64,000 bases of DNA. It comes from Burkholderiales bacterium Ga0077547 (GTDB taxonomy: Bacteria > Pseudomonadota > Gammaproteobacteria > Burkholderiales > Burkholderiaceae_C). Of this stretch, positions 54,908 through 64,000 are shown one piece after another (position 1 is the stretch's first letter; every line of letters begins with the position of its first letter). The notes under the pieces are model-generated. The model was not told the origin of the DNA. It saw only the letters and a list, made by a program, of their open reading frames with translations, and ran no database searches. The translations under genes were made by a program, and so were the position numbers. The DNA lies in NCBI GenBank assembly GCA_001464195.1, contig LNEY01000015.1:1-64000 (forward strand). Reading direction: 5' to 3'.

Positions 54908-55945
54908 TTACTTGTACGCGACAGGCTTGCCGGCAGCGTCCTTGATCTCGCCCCACTGTTTGCGGATCAACCCCTTGACCGAATCGGGCAGCGAGACGTA
55001 TTCGAGATCGGCAGCCATCTGATCACCGCCTGCAAATGCCCATTCAAAGAACTTCAGCGAGTTGGTCGCTTGCTGCGGCTTGTCCTGCGCCTTGTGCATC
55101 ATGATGAAGGTGGCGCCGGTGATGGGCCATGAGTCCTTGCCCGGCTGCTCGGTCAGGATTTGGTAGAAGCTCTTGGCCCAGTCCGCACCTGCCGCCGCTG
55201 CCTTGAAGTTGTCCGCATCGGGGCTGACAAATGCACCCGCCTGGTTCTTCAACTGGGTGTAGGTCATCTTGTTCTGCTTGACGTATGCGTACTCGACATA
55301 GCCAATGGAATTGGGCAACCGGGTCACAAAAGCGGCCACACCCTCATTGCCTTTGCCGCCAGCGCCCGTCGGCCACTTCACAGCGGTGCCTTCACCGACG
55401 CTGGCCTTCCAGTCGGCATTGACCTTGGACAGGTAGTTCGTGAACACGAAAGTGGTGCCCGAGCCATCGGCGCGACGCACCACCGAGATGGCAGCGTCGG
55501 GCAGCGGAACGCCAGGATTCAACGCTGTCAGCGCAGCGTCGTTCCACTTGGTGATCTTCCCAAGGTAGATGTCCCCCAGCACCTGCCCAGTCAGCTTCAT
55601 CTGGCCGGGCGCAATGCCCTTGATGTTGACGACCGGGACCACACCGCCAATGACGGTTGGGAACTGCATCAGACCGTCTTTGGCAAGCACCTCATCGGTC
55701 AGCGGCATGTCCGAGGCACCGAAGTCAACCGTCTTGCCGCGGATCTGTGTCAGGCCGGCGCCCGAACCGACCGATTGGTAGTTGATCTTCGCACCGGTCG
55801 CCTTGTTGTAGGCGTCTGCCCATTTGGCATACAGCGGCGCCGGGAACGTGGCACCAGCGCCAACAGCGTCTTGCGCCACCGCAGTGGTGGAGCCTGCGAC
55901 GAGCGCGAAGGAAATGCAAGCCAATCGGGTCAAAGTCAGAGTCAT
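54908..55945 (-). CDS. pstS: Periplasmic phosphate-binding protein PstS
   Basis: Exported protein of about 345 residues. The signal peptide ([20 protein letters not shown]) precedes the mature start [20 protein letters not shown]. Phosphate-binding segments are [20 protein letters not shown] (Ser and Asp), [16 protein letters not shown] and [16 protein letters not shown]. The ATG at 55945 has AAAGG at the right distance; a TTG two codons upstream is less likely. First gene of pstSCAB-phoUBR, with a Pho box about 65 nt upstream. Confidence 0.97.
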   Translation of the reverse strand: MTLTLTRLACISFALVAGSTTAVAQDAVGAGATFPAPLYAKWADAYNKATGAKINYQSVGSGAGLTQIRGKTVDFGASDMPLTDEVLAKDGLMQFPTVIGGVVPVVNIKGIAPGQMKLTGQVLGDIYLGKITKWNDAALTALNPGVPLPDAAISVVRRADGSGTTFVFTNYLSKVNADWKASVGEGTAVKWPTGAGGKGNEGVAAFVTRLPNSIGYVEYAYVKQNKMTYTQLKNQAGAFVSPDADNFKAAAAGADWAKSFYQILTEQPGKDSWPITGATFIMMHKAQDKPQQATNSLKFFEWAFAGGDQMAADLEYVSLPDSVKGLIRKQWGEIKDAAGKPVAYK

Positions 55946-56009
55946 GTTCAAGCCTTTCTGCGCCCACTCGGGGCCGTTTACGGGTTGATTTCGACTTTAG
56001 AGGCCCTCT

Positions 56010-56027
56010 GTGACAAAGAAGTGACAC
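56010..56027 (-). promoter_or_regulatory. Pho box of the pst operon
   Basis: On the minus strand GTGTCAC-TTCT-TTGTCAC, two seven-base half-sites with a four-base spacer (11-bp period), as in the PhoB consensus CTGTCAT-N4-CTGTCAT. It lies about 65 nt before the pstS start and points toward it. Confidence 0.8.
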
Positions 56028-56086
56028 CAGATGTCTGAGCGCATCGCCGCGATCGATTGTCCCGAGCCAAATTGGCGCCTGGATCG

Positions 56087-56126
56087 TTGTCACGCTCTAT
56101 TCATCCCGCTGTCACGCAGGGCTCAT
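56087..56126 (+). promoter_or_regulatory. Tandem Pho box array facing the fasciclin gene
   Basis: Four seven-base words at an exact 11-bp period on the plus strand: TTGTCAC (56087), TATTCAT (56098), CTGTCAC (56109) and GGCTCAT (56120). The first and third are near-consensus PhoB half-sites. The array ends 76 nt before the ATG of the fasciclin-domain gene. Confidence 0.72.
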
Positions 56127-56202
56127 AACGTCGCACGGCTCGCCAATCGGGCGGTGCGCTCTCTGGCGCCGCCCTGCCATGACCCCCCACAGGAGTGAAT
56201 CG

Positions 56203-56688
56203 ATGCAGATGAACAAGAAGATGCTGGCCGCTGTGCTGAGCGTACTCGCCATGAGCGCGTGTGCCACGCCCCCGACACCGATGACCATCAGCGACACGGC
56301 CGCTGCAACTCCGCAGCTGTCGACGCTCACCAAGTTGCTCAACGACGCTGGCCTGACCGACACGCTGAAGCAGGCTGGTCCCTACACGGTGTTCGCGCCG
56401 ACAGATGATGCGTTCAAAGCGGTGCCTGCCAAGACGCTGGATGCACTGTCCAAGGACAAAGCATTGCTGATGTCGGTACTGACCTACCACGTGACGCCAG
56501 GGAAACTGGCCTCAGGTGACATGAAGAACGGGCCCGTCACGACGTTACAAGGCGCGCCGGCATCTCTGTACCGCTCCGGCACGTTTGTCACGGTTGAAAG
56601 TGCCGTCGTGACCACCGCTGACGTCGAAGCGTCGAATGGCGTGGTTCACATCGTCGATCAGGTGCTGATCCCGCCGGTCAAAAAATGA
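56203..56688 (+). CDS. Fasciclin-domain exported (lipo)protein
   Basis: Protein of 161 residues. The signal segment KKMLAAVLSVLAMSAC ends in Cys20, a probable lipidation site though Met is at -3. One fasciclin/FAS1 domain follows: LLNDAGLTDTLKQAGPYTVF, APTDDAFKAVPAKTLDAL, VLTYHVTPGKLASGD and NGVVHIVDQVLIPP (the H-box and YH motif). FAS1 domains mediate adhesion or matrix contact. The ATG at 56203 has AGGAG seven nt upstream. A tandem Pho box array upstream suggests induction by phosphate starvation. Confidence 0.88.
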   Translation: MQMNKKMLAAVLSVLAMSACATPPTPMTISDTAAATPQLSTLTKLLNDAGLTDTLKQAGPYTVFAPTDDAFKAVPAKTLDALSKDKALLMSVLTYHVTPGKLASGDMKNGPVTTLQGAPASLYRSGTFVTVESAVVTTADVEASNGVVHIVDQVLIPPVKK

Positions 56689-56702
56689 CGGCGCAGGCTT
56701 GC

Positions 56703-58034
56703 TCAGACCTCCAGGGTCTGGGCAAGGCGTTGTGCGCAACGCGAGGCAACCTGTGAATCGCGGGCTTCGACCATCACCCGCAGCAGTGGCTCGGTACCCG
56801 ACGGGCGAATCAAAATTCGCCCCGAAGCACCCAATTCAGACTCGATCTCACGCTGGGCTCGGTGCAGAGGGTCGTGCGACCGCCAGTCCAGGCCCTCGCG
56901 CAAGCGCACGTTGATCATCACCTGCGGCAGCAACGTGACTGAGCGCAGCTGATCGGCCAGCGTCACCCCGCTTCGGCACACCGCCTGCAGCACCTGAAGT
57001 GCACTGATGATTCCGTCGCCAGTCGTGTGCCGGTCCAGTGCCAGCAAGTGCCCCGAGCCTTCTCCCCCAAGGTTCCAGCCTCGGGCCAGCAGACCTTCCA
57101 GGACATAGCGATCACCGACGCGCGCACGGACGAGCTCGACTCCGCGCTGTCGCAGCGCCGACTCCACCGCCAGGTTGGTCATCAAGGTCCCCACGACGCC
57201 GGGTACCGACTGCCCTTGCGCGAGTCGATCGGCGACCATGACATACAGAAGCTCATCGCCGTTGTAAAGACGCCCTGCGGCATCGACCAGTTGCAAGCGG
57301 TCGGCATCGCCGTCGAGCGCGATGCCGTAGTCGGCGCGGTGATCCTTGACCGCTTGGACCAGGGCTGCTGGCGCGGTGGCACCGAAGCCGGCATTGATGT
57401 TCGTGCCGTCGGGGCTGCAGCCGATGGCAACGACTTCGGCACCCAGTTCATGGAACACCTCCGGCGCCACGTGATAGGCCGCACCGTGGGCCGCGTCGAC
57501 AACGATCTTCAAGCCCTTGAGTGAGAGCTCGCTGCCAAAGGTGCTCTTGCAGAATTCAATGTACCTGCCGCGCGCATCTTCCAACTTGCGCGCCTTGCCC
57601 AGACCGGGCGAAGCAACCCATTGCGGAGGATGGTCGAGCGAGGCCTCGACAAGAGCCTCCCATTCATCGGGCAGCTTTTCGCCGCGTGCGGAAAAGAACT
57701 TGATGCCGTTGTCCGGAAACGGGTTGTGAGATGCGCTGATGACGACGCCCAGGCTCAGCCGCAGAGCACGCGTCAGGTAGGCGATGCCGGGCGTGGGCAG
57801 AGGCCCGGTGAGCAGCACATCCACCCCCGCCGATGCGAAGCCGGCCTCCAGCGCCGACTCGATCATGTAACCGGAAATGCGTGTGTCCTTGCCGATCAGA
57901 ACCGTCGGCTTGGGATCGGACGCTTTCAGTACCCGCCCGACCGAGTGGCCAAGACGCAACATGAAGTCCGGCGTGATCGGGGACTGACCGACCGTGCCGC
58001 GAATGCCATCGGTGCCGAAATGAACTCTGGTCAT
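56703..58034 (-). CDS. glmM: Phosphoglucosamine mutase
   Basis: Enzyme of 443 residues that converts glucosamine-6-phosphate to glucosamine-1-phosphate for UDP-GlcNAc synthesis. [20 protein letters not shown] begins the protein; the catalytic phosphoserine is in [19 protein letters not shown]; the metal site is [33 protein letters not shown] and [15 protein letters not shown] complete the set. The ATG at 58034 is the recognised start. It lies 13 nt after folP. Confidence 0.97.
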   Translation of the reverse strand: MTRVHFGTDGIRGTVGQSPITPDFMLRLGHSVGRVLKASDPKPTVLIGKDTRISGYMIESALEAGFASAGVDVLLTGPLPTPGIAYLTRALRLSLGVVISASHNPFPDNGIKFFSARGEKLPDEWEALVEASLDHPPQWVASPGLGKARKLEDARGRYIEFCKSTFGSELSLKGLKIVVDAAHGAAYHVAPEVFHELGAEVVAIGCSPDGTNINAGFGATAPAALVQAVKDHRADYGIALDGDADRLQLVDAAGRLYNGDELLYVMVADRLAQGQSVPGVVGTLMTNLAVESALRQRGVELVRARVGDRYVLEGLLARGWNLGGEGSGHLLALDRHTTGDGIISALQVLQAVCRSGVTLADQLRSVTLLPQVMINVRLREGLDWRSHDPLHRAQREIESELGASGRILIRPSGTEPLLRVMVEARDSQVASRCAQRLAQTLEV

Positions 58035-58047
58035 GGTTGCTGAGCTC

Positions 58048-58905
58048 TCATTGCAATGGATCAAGGGATGACGTGGTTATCGGCAACCCCGCCGCGCGCC
58101 AAACCTTTAATGCATCAACCGTGGCGGCCACATCGTGCACGCGGAGGATGCTGGCCCCCTGCACCAGAGCAGCCAGGGCGGCAGCCAGGCTGGCCGCCAG
58201 TCGATCACCCACGACGCGCCCGGTCAGTGCCCCGAGCGTCGATTTGCGAGACCAGCCCACCAGCAACGGACGACCCAGGGCGAGCAATTCTCGCTGGCGC
58301 CGCAGCAGTTCGACGTTGTGTTCCACGGTCTTGCCGAATCCGATCCCGGGATCCAGCACGATGCGATCGGCGGTCACGCCGCGAGTGGTCAGTGCCGTCA
58401 GGCGATCCTGAAGCAAGGCGCTGACTTCGGTGAGCACGTCGGCGTAGCGCGCCTGAGCCTGCATCGACGCCGGATCGCCCTGCATGTGCATCAAGCAAAC
58501 ACCGCAGGTGGGATGGGCCGCGATCACATCGAGCGCACCGGGCAACCGCAGGGCGTTGATGTCATTGACGATGTCGACGCCAAGCGCCAAGGCTTCAGCC
58601 ATCAAGGCAGGCTTGGTGGTATCGATCGACACCGGGTGCCCCATGGCGAGCACCGCGTCCAGAACCGGCAGCACCCGCCGACGCTCTTCGTCCAGAGAGA
58701 CTGCGACAGCCCCAGGCCTACTCGACTCGCCACCGATGTCCAGGATGTCGGCACCCGCATCGATGAGCCGTTTGCAGTGATCGATGGCCGCCGCAGCATC
58801 AGCAAACTGACCGCCGTCCGAGAAAGAGTCCGGCGTCGTGTTCACGATGCCCATGACCTGGGGCGCGGTCAGGTCGATTCGATGATGGGTGGTTTGCCAG
58901 CGCAT
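58048..58905 (-). CDS. folP: Dihydropteroate synthase
   Basis: Folate-pathway enzyme of 285 residues that joins p-aminobenzoate to the pterin pyrophosphate; sulfonamide target. [51 protein letters not shown] and [14 protein letters not shown] are diagnostic. It lies between ftsH and glmM as in E. coli. Confidence 0.97.
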   Translation of the reverse strand: MRWQTTHHRIDLTAPQVMGIVNTTPDSFSDGGQFADAAAAIDHCKRLIDAGADILDIGGESSRPGAVAVSLDEERRRVLPVLDAVLAMGHPVSIDTTKPALMAEALALGVDIVNDINALRLPGALDVIAAHPTCGVCLMHMQGDPASMQAQARYADVLTEVSALLQDRLTALTTRGVTADRIVLDPGIGFGKTVEHNVELLRRQRELLALGRPLLVGWSRKSTLGALTGRVVGDRLAASLAAALAALVQGASILRVHDVAATVDALKVWRAAGLPITTSSLDPLQ

Positions 58906-59004
58906 GTCATGTCGAGATCGACACCTTCAGTCGTCTAAAGAGCCCGGACCAGTGAAAACGGGGCCGAAGCCCCGTGAAACGGTGATCTGTGACACTCAGG
59001 CGAG

Positions 59005-60909
59005 TCAGGCGGCCGCAGGTGCACTGTCCGATGCCACCGGGGCCTGGGGGCCACCGTTGGGACGGTTGGACGAAGGCGTCCAATCCTTCGGCGCCCGGGG
59101 CGGCTTGCCGTTCATGATGTCGTCGATCTGGTCGCTGTCGATGGTTTCCCACTCCAGCAGCGCCTTGGCCATCGCATGCATCTTGTCCTTGTTGTCCTCG
59201 ATGTGCTTGCGCGCGATCAGGTATTGCTCATCGATGATCCGGCGAATCACACCATCGACCTTGCGCATGGTCTCTTCGGACATCGTGGTGGTCTTGGTCA
59301 CCGAACGGCCCAGGAACACTTCACCCTCGTTCTCGGCGTAGACCATCGGGCCCAGTTCATCGGTCATGCCGTAGCGGGTGACCATGTCGCGAGCAATCGC
59401 GGTCGCGCGCTCGAAGTCGTTGCTGGCGCCGGTGGTCATCTGGTTCATGAACACCTCTTCGGCAATGCGCCCGCCGAACAGCACCGAGATCGTCGACAAC
59501 ATCCGTTCCTTGTCGAGGCTGTAACGGTCGCCTTCTGGCAGTTGCATGGTCACACCGAGCGCACGCCCGCGCGGGATCACCGTCACCTTGTGCACCGGGT
59601 CGGTCTTCGGCATCAGCCGAGCGACCAGCGCGTGCCCCGCCTCGTGGTACGCCGTGTTCCTGCGCTCTTCCTCCGGCATGATCATGGACTTGCGCTCAGG
59701 GCCCATCATGATCTTGTCTTTGGCCTTCTCGAAATCCATCATTTCGACGACCCGACCCGCGCGCCGCGCTGCGAACAATGCCGCCTCGTTGACCAAGTTG
59801 GCCAAATCAGCGCCCGAGAAGCCAGGCGTCCCGCGTGCCAGGATGTCGGCACGGATGTCCTGCCCCACCGGCACCTTGCGCATGTGCACGTTCAGGATCT
59901 GCTCGCGACCGCGTACATCCGGCAGCGTCACGTAAACCTGCCGGTCGAAGCGGCCCGGTCGCAGCAGCGCCGGGTCGAGGATGTCGGGCCGGTTGGTCGC
60001 GGCCATCACGATCACGCCGAGGTTGGTCTCGAAGCCGTCCATCTCGACCAGCATCTGATTCAGCGTCTGCTCGCGTTCGTCGTTGCCGCCACCGAGGCCT
60101 GCACCACGATGCCGACCCACCGCGTCGATTTCGTCCACGAAGATGATGCAAGGCGCGCTCTTCTTGGCTTGCTCGAACATGTCGCGCACACGAGCGGCAC
60201 CGACACCGACGAACATTTCGACGAAATCAGAACCCGAGATGCTGAAGAACGGCACCTTTGCTTCGCCGGCGATCGCCTTGGCCAGCAGCGTCTTGCCGGT
60301 TCCGGGAGGGCCCACCAGCAACACGCCACGTGGGATGCGTCCGCCGAGTTTCTGGAAGCGTTGCGGATCCTTCAGGAAGTCCACCAGTTCCTTGACTTCT
60401 TCCTTTGCTTCATCGCAGCCCGCGACGTCAGCGAAGGTGGTGGTGTTGTTGGCCTCGTCCAGCATGCGCGCCTTGGACTTGCCGAAGCTGAACGCGCCGC
60501 CCTTGCCGCCGCCCTGCATCTGACGCATGAAATAGATCCAGACGCCGATCAACAACAGCATCGGGCCCCAGGAGACCAGGATGTTCATCAACAGCGAAGG
60601 TTCTTCGCGTGGCTTGACGTCGAACTTGACGTTGCTGTTGATCAGGTCGCCGACCAGGCCACGATCCAGGTAGGTCGCCGTGCTGCGCAGGCGCTTGTCA
60701 TCGGTCGTCGTTGCAATGATCTCGGTACCCGCAGGCCCCTCTTGCAGCGTCACGGCCTTGATCCGCTTGTTACGAACCTCTTCCAGGAAATCGGAGTAGC
60801 CGATCTGGCCGCCAGCGGTTGCGCTGCGATCGAACTGCTTGAACACGGTGAACAGCACGAGGGCGATCACCAGCCACACGGCAACTTTCGAGAACCATTG
60901 ATTGTTCAC
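59005..60909 (-). CDS. ftsH: ATP-dependent zinc metalloprotease FtsH
   Basis: Membrane-anchored AAA protease of about 634 residues. Two membrane segments flank a periplasmic domain ([32 protein letters not shown]). AAA: Walker [20 protein letters not shown], Walker [33 protein letters not shown]. Protease zinc site: [16 protein letters not shown] chose GTG 60909, preceded by GGAG five nt upstream; a GTG two codons earlier is the alternative. It follows rlmE and precedes folP-glmM. Confidence 0.97.
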   Translation of the reverse strand: MNNQWFSKVAVWLVIALVLFTVFKQFDRSATAGGQIGYSDFLEEVRNKRIKAVTLQEGPAGTEIIATTTDDKRLRSTATYLDRGLVGDLINSNVKFDVKPREEPSLLMNILVSWGPMLLLIGVWIYFMRQMQGGGKGGAFSFGKSKARMLDEANNTTTFADVAGCDEAKEEVKELVDFLKDPQRFQKLGGRIPRGVLLVGPPGTGKTLLAKAIAGEAKVPFFSISGSDFVEMFVGVGAARVRDMFEQAKKSAPCIIFVDEIDAVGRHRGAGLGGGNDEREQTLNQMLVEMDGFETNLGVIVMAATNRPDILDPALLRPGRFDRQVYVTLPDVRGREQILNVHMRKVPVGQDIRADILARGTPGFSGADLANLVNEAALFAARRAGRVVEMMDFEKAKDKIMMGPERKSMIMPEEERRNTAYHEAGHALVARLMPKTDPVHKVTVIPRGRALGVTMQLPEGDRYSLDKERMLSTISVLFGGRIAEEVFMNQMTTGASNDFERATAIARDMVTRYGMTDELGPMVYAENEGEVFLGRSVTKTTTMSEETMRKVDGVIRRIIDEQYLIARKHIEDNKDKMHAMAKALLEWETIDSDQIDDIMNGKPPRAPKDWTPSSNRPNGGPQAPVASDSAPAAA

Positions 60910-60960
60910 TGCCACTCCAATTCTTCAACTGCGGGGTCGGCGTGCACAGCGGGCGCGACG

Positions 60961-60998
60961 TCTAGCATAGATAGTGCCGAGTTTATGCGACTCAAGTG
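60961..60998 (-). promoter_or_regulatory. Weak candidate ftsH promoter
   Basis: On the minus strand CTTGAGTCG (60998 onward) and, about 14 nt later, CGGCACTATCTA. This resembles either TTGAGT-N16-TATCTA or a degenerate sigma-32 promoter; FtsH is a heat-shock gene in E. coli. Neither match is strong. Confidence 0.25.
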
Positions 60999-61035
60999 CC
61001 CTGCGCGTAAAGAGGTCACTGGGAGCGCCTGGCTT

Positions 61036-61740
61036 TCAGCTCTTCGGCGTGTTTTCGACCACCTTGTGCGCCGTCTTGAGCCCCATGCCCACCAGGAAAG
61101 TCTCCGACGACCGATCTCGCGAGGCCTTGGGCTTGATCGCTTTCACAGTGCGAAAGTTCGATTTCAGCAAAGCAACCAGTTCGTTGTAGTTGCTGCCATG
61201 GAACACCTTGCACACCAAAGCGCCTCCGGCCACCAGGTGCCGCGCGGCGAAATCCACCGCCAGCTCGACCAGGTGTGAAATGCGGGCGTCGTCGGAGCTG
61301 GTGATGCCCGTGAGGTTCGGTGCCAGGTCGGAGATGACCACATCGACGGGCCGGCCGCCGACGGCAGCCTCCAGTTGCTGCAGCACAGGCTCGTCCCGAA
61401 AGTCGCCCTGGATGAACACCACACCGTCGATCGGTTCGAAGTCCAGAATGTCCAGCGCAATGATGGTGCCGTTCAGCGGGCCAAGGCCAGCACCGATGGC
61501 GTCGGGCACCTTGTTCGACAACTTGCGCCGCACATACTGGCTCCAGGCGCCCGGCGCAGCGCCTAGATCGACCACCACCTGTCCTGGCTTCAGCAGACCG
61601 AGCGTCTCGTCGATTTCTTTCAGCTTGTACGCCGCGCGCGCCCGGTAACCCTCCTTTTTCGACAACTTGACATAGGTGTCGTTGAGGTGGTCCAGCAACC
61701 AAGCTTTATCGATCTTCTTGCTTTTGGATTTGACCTTCAT
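61036..61740 (-). CDS. rlmE: 23S rRNA (uridine-2'-O)-methyltransferase
   Basis: FtsJ/RrmJ-type enzyme of 234 residues that methylates U2552 (E. coli numbering) of 23S rRNA. The SAM loop is [19 protein letters not shown], with further motifs [14 protein letters not shown] and [14 protein letters not shown], and the catalytic K-D-K-E residues in [23 protein letters not shown] and SSETFLVG. It is divergent from yhbY (20-nt gap). Confidence 0.96.
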   Translation of the reverse strand: MKVKSKSKKIDKAWLLDHLNDTYVKLSKKEGYRARAAYKLKEIDETLGLLKPGQVVVDLGAAPGAWSQYVRRKLSNKVPDAIGAGLGPLNGTIIALDILDFEPIDGVVFIQGDFRDEPVLQQLEAAVGGRPVDVVISDLAPNLTGITSSDDARISHLVELAVDFAARHLVAGGALVCKVFHGSNYNELVALLKSNFRTVKAIKPKASRDRSSETFLVGMGLKTAHKVVENTPKS

Positions 61741-61760
61741 GCGGCATCGATAATAGGCGC

Positions 61761-62234
61761 ATGCCAGCCATCAACCTCACCACCCATCAGCGCCGGGAAA
61801 AACGCGCCGACGCCCATCATCTGACCCCAGTGGTATTGATCGGCGGCGATGGTCTGACGCCTGCCGTCATCAAGGAAACCGACGCCGCTCTGACTGCGCA
61901 CGGACTGATCAAAGTACGTGTCTTTTCCGATGAGCGCGCATCCCGCGAAAGCATGTTGGCAACCTTGACCGACCAGCTCAATGCGGCTCCGGTCCAGCAC
62001 ATCGGCAAACTGCTGGTTCTGTGGCGGCCCATTCCGCTCAAGGAAAAAGAAGAGCGCGAGGACAGGATGCCCGGTCCGCGGGTGGTCAAGCTGCTGAAAT
62101 TCTCCAAGAGTGGCAACCACCGACCGCAGGTGAAGAAGATCAAGGTGCTGGGCAACGAGCGAATCGCCGCCGGTGGCGAAATCAAGCGCGCTCGCAAGCG
62201 CGTCACCAGCATCAAGCGCAAGGTTGTCGAGTGA
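61761..62234 (+). CDS. yhbY: YhbY/CRM-domain ribosome-associated RNA-binding protein
   Basis: RNA-binding protein of 157 residues. The CRM domain is residues ~6-95: [20 protein letters not shown] (GxxG-type loop), [15 protein letters not shown] and [14 protein letters not shown] basic tail of about 60 residues ([20 protein letters not shown] onward) extends it well beyond the ~97 residues of E. coli YhbY. It is associated with 50S assembly. Divergent from rlmE, as in E. coli. Confidence 0.93.
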   Translation: MPAINLTTHQRREKRADAHHLTPVVLIGGDGLTPAVIKETDAALTAHGLIKVRVFSDERASRESMLATLTDQLNAAPVQHIGKLLVLWRPIPLKEKEEREDRMPGPRVVKLLKFSKSGNHRPQVKKIKVLGNERIAAGGEIKRARKRVTSIKRKVVE

Positions 62235-62272
62235 CCTGAGCGCGCTGCGCCTTCAGCGCAGCCGTGGCCTGA

Positions 62273-62725
62273 TCAACGTGCGGTGAGCCGCCAGGCCAGC
62301 GCGAACACGAGCAAACCCTTCACAGCGAAGAATCCTGCAGACAGCCCGTGCAGGGCGCCGAACGACAGGCTGCCCTCGCCAGCACGCGCCGCCACCATCA
62401 TCGGCTGCAGCACGAAGTAACCCACGATCGTGCAGAACAGCGTGCCCAGCAAGAGCAACACATTGGTGTTCAACGCCGGCGCTGGCGGCTGATCGGGATC
62501 GGTCGGGATGGCCTTGCGGGTCAATAGCAGCAGAAGCACCGCCACCGCCAGGCTGACATGGGCTTCGATCGCAAACATACGCCCGGCTGTGCGGCCGGCA
62601 ATCTCAGCCGTTGTGACAGCAAACCCCGCCGGTGCACCGATGGCCCCGAGGCCCAGCAGCAACCCGGCCCACAGGCCAGCCAACAGCCCAGCGAGGCGTC
62701 GCAGCACGTCGCGGCGCTCGATCAC
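62273..62725 (-). CDS. DUF4149 membrane protein
   Basis: Membrane protein of 150 residues with about four hydrophobic segments ([40 protein letters not shown]). The segment [20 protein letters not shown] is family-like. Function is unknown. Its start overlaps the greA stop as ATGA, and it is the last gene of carB-greA-DUF4149. A hairpin GCTGCGC/GCGCAGC lies between it and convergent yhbY. Confidence 0.82.
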   Translation of the reverse strand: MIERRDVLRRLAGLLAGLWAGLLLGLGAIGAPAGFAVTTAEIAGRTAGRMFAIEAHVSLAVAVLLLLLTRKAIPTDPDQPPAPALNTNVLLLLGTLFCTIVGYFVLQPMMVAARAGEGSLSFGALHGLSAGFFAVKGLLVFALAWRLTAR

Positions 62726-63198
62726 TCGTAGCGCACCGCCATGACTTCATAGCTCTTCACGCCCCCAGGCGCCTGCACCTCGGCGATGTCACCCACCTCC
62801 TTGCCGATCAGCGCTCGGGCGATCGGTGAACTGATCGAAATCAGGCCGAGCTTCAGATCAGCCTCGTCGTCACCGACGATCTGATAAGTCACCGCGCTGC
62901 CACTGGCCTCGTCTTCGAGGTCGACGGTGGAACCGAAAACAATTCGGCCCTCGGCATCGAGCGACGATGGGTCAATGATCTTGGCAGCCGCGAGCTTGCC
63001 TTCGATGTCCAGGATGCGGCCTTCGATGAATCCCTGCTTGTCCTTCGCCGCCTCGTACTCGGCGTTCTCGGACAGGTCGCCCTGCGCCCTGGCCTCGGCG
63101 ATCGCCTGGATCACCGCATGGCGCTCGACGGTCTTCAGGCGTTGCAGTTCGTCCTTCAGCTTGTCAGCACCGCGTTGGGTGAGGGGAATGGTCTGCAT
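62722..63198 (-). CDS. greA: Transcription elongation factor GreA
   Basis: Factor of 158 residues that stimulates transcript cleavage in stalled RNA polymerase. N-terminal coiled coil [20 protein letters not shown] with [20 protein letters not shown] (tip acids D and E), then the globular domain [20 protein letters not shown] and [14 protein letters not shown]. The ATG at 63198 is the recognised start; the frame upstream is unrelated. It is 82 nt after carB. Confidence 0.97.
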   Translation of the reverse strand: MQTIPLTQRGADKLKDELQRLKTVERHAVIQAIAEARAQGDLSENAEYEAAKDKQGFIEGRILDIEGKLAAAKIIDPSSLDAEGRIVFGSTVDLEDEASGSAVTYQIVGDDEADLKLGLISISSPIARALIGKEVGDIAEVQAPGGVKSYEVMAVRYE

Positions 63199-63280
63199 GT
63201 GGTCGATCTCGAGAAAAAATGAAGCCGCCGCCAGAAAATCCAGCGGCGGCCGAGGGAAAAGTCGAACTCGTGTTTTGAGT

Positions 63281-64000
63281 CTAGTGCAACTCGGCGTGCA
63301 GTTCCTGTAGGGAGAGCACCACCAGATCGTCAAGGTGCTTCATGCCTTCAACGGCCGCTTCGCACCCTGCCATGCTGGTGTAGTAAGTGATGCGGTTGGC
63401 GAGTGCCGCCTGCCGGATATGGCGCGAGTCGGCGATGGCAGTGCGCGTTTCATCGACCGTGGTGAAGACCAGTTGAATCTCACCGGCCTTGACCATGTCG
63501 ACGATGTGCGGCCGACCATCCTTGACCTTGTTGACGAGCTTCACCGGCACGCCGCCGCCGGCGATCGCCGCTGCGGTGCCTTTGGTCGCAACGATGGCGA
63601 AGCCGAGCGCAACCAGATCGCGGGCAACAACAACCGCACGCGCCTTGTCGCCGTCCTTCACCGTGATGCAGACCGTGCCCTTGGTCGGCAGGCGCGAGCC
63701 CGCGCCCAACTGGCTCTTCAGCATGGCCTCGCCGAACGTGCGTCCCACGCCCATCACCTCACCAGTCGACCGCATCTCTGGCCCGAGCACCGGATCGACG
63801 CCAGGGAACTTGTTGAACGGGAACACTGCTTCCTTGACGCTGAAATACGGCGGAATCACTTCGGCCGGCACCTGGCCGTTCTTCTGCTTCTGCGCCGACA
63901 GCTTCATGCCGACCATGCAGCGGGCAGCGATCTTCGCCAGTTGCAGACCGGTGGCCTTCGAGACGAACGGCACGGTTCGAGACGCACGCGGATTGACTTC
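63281..64000 (-). CDS. carB: Carbamoyl-phosphate synthase large chain, 5' partial
   Basis: C-terminal part (about 239 residues) of the large subunit of carbamoyl-phosphate synthase, which supplies arginine and pyrimidine synthesis. At the window edge the frame encodes [18 protein letters not shown], a diagnostic CarB stretch, so the gene continues beyond base 64000; the apparent internal start is not real. The allosteric MGS-like domain follows ([59 protein letters not shown]). Confidence 0.97.
   Translation of the reverse strand, partial: EVNPRASRTVPFVSKATGLQLAKIAARCMVGMKLSAQKQKNGQVPAEVIPPYFSVKEAVFPFNKFPGVDPVLGPEMRSTGEVMGVGRTFGEAMLKSQLGAGSRLPTKGTVCITVKDGDKARAVVVARDLVALGFAIVATKGTAAAIAGGGVPVKLVNKVKDGRPHIVDMVKAGEIQLVFTTVDETRTAIADSRHIRQAALANRITYYTSMAGCEAAVEGMKHLDDLVVLSLQELHAELH

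Noticed and set aside
59176-61278. 700-codon open frame antisense to ftsH and rlmE
   Set aside because: ftsH and rlmE are unmistakable on the minus strand; the antisense product lacks any recognisable domain.
1-64000. CRISPR array, prophage, insertion sequence or integron
   Set aside because: No regularly spaced repeats, transposase, integrase or phage structural genes were seen.
1-64000. tRNA or rRNA genes
   Set aside because: No stretch with a T-loop GGTTCGANTCC pattern in a cloverleaf context or rRNA-like sequence was noticed; the only RNA gene found is the 4.5S RNA.

Overview
High-GC proteobacterial chromosome segment, most likely from a betaproteobacterium of the order Burkholderiales. 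The evidence is conserved gene order and gene types: priB sits inside the rpsF-rpsR-rplI operon, the ribosomal protein L31 next to rho lacks the zinc cysteines, the 4.5S RNA gene precedes murI, and the greA / yhbY / rlmE-ftsH-folP-glmM and pstSCAB-phoU-phoB-phoR blocks are intact. I see no tRNA or rRNA genes, no CRISPR array, no insertion sequence and no obvious broken gene. Both ends cut genes: a sulfite reductase on the left and carB on the right.

Layout. 1-6118 (+) is an assimilatory sulfate reduction operon: cysI, a DUF934 gene, cysH, cysD, cysN and a siroheme methyltransferase gene. 6192-8199 (+) holds a 7Fe ferredoxin, a thioredoxin-reductase-like ferredoxin-NADP reductase and a single-domain response regulator. 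8193-9134 (-) is the ribosome-assembly GTPase YlqF/RbgA. 9220-18303 (-) is the main accessory region: a five-gene acetophenone-carboxylase-type operon (two HyuA-like ATPase subunits, one HyuB-like subunit, a small zinc-ribbon subunit and a ~32-kDa fifth subunit), closed by a translationally coupled CobW/COG0523 GTPase. It is divergent from a large MalT/LuxR-type ATPase regulator (18753-21590) across a 449-bp intergenic region rich in repeats.

21815-23296 (-) is the rplI-rpsR-priB-rpsF ribosomal operon with a strong terminator. Next come a VC_2705-type sodium/solute symporter, rnhA and a methyltransferase, divergent from gloB-mltD (the gloB/yafS/rnhA/mltD neighbourhood known from E. coli). A MAPEG protein, recR, ybaB and dnaX follow on the minus strand. 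The plus strand then carries a PurM-like protein that lacks the PurM signature, the SRP RNA gene and murI. 34715-39068 (-) encodes a pseudokinase-HDOD protein followed 1 nt later by an active-looking Ser/Thr kinase-HDOD-GAF protein. 39200-45147 (-) is an AddB/AddA-type helicase-nuclease pair. 45271-49265 (+) is trxA, rho (with a consensus promoter inside the end of trxA), rpmE2 and a membrane glycosyltransferase-like gene.

49271-55945 (-) is the complete phosphate operon pstSCAB-phoU-phoB-phoR. A Pho box precedes pstS, and a second tandem Pho box array points the other way toward a fasciclin-domain exported protein, which would place that protein in the phosphate-starvation regulon. 56703-63198 carries glmM, folP, ftsH, rlmE (all -), yhbY (+), a DUF4149 gene and greA (-), then the C-terminal part of carB (-).

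Most of the window is housekeeping. The parts deserving most attention are the carboxylase operon with its coupled putative metallochaperone and divergent regulator, the kinase/pseudokinase HDOD pair, the divergent Pho promoter, and the EF-hand-like loop in the sodium symporter. All statements come from reading the sequence; no database search was run.
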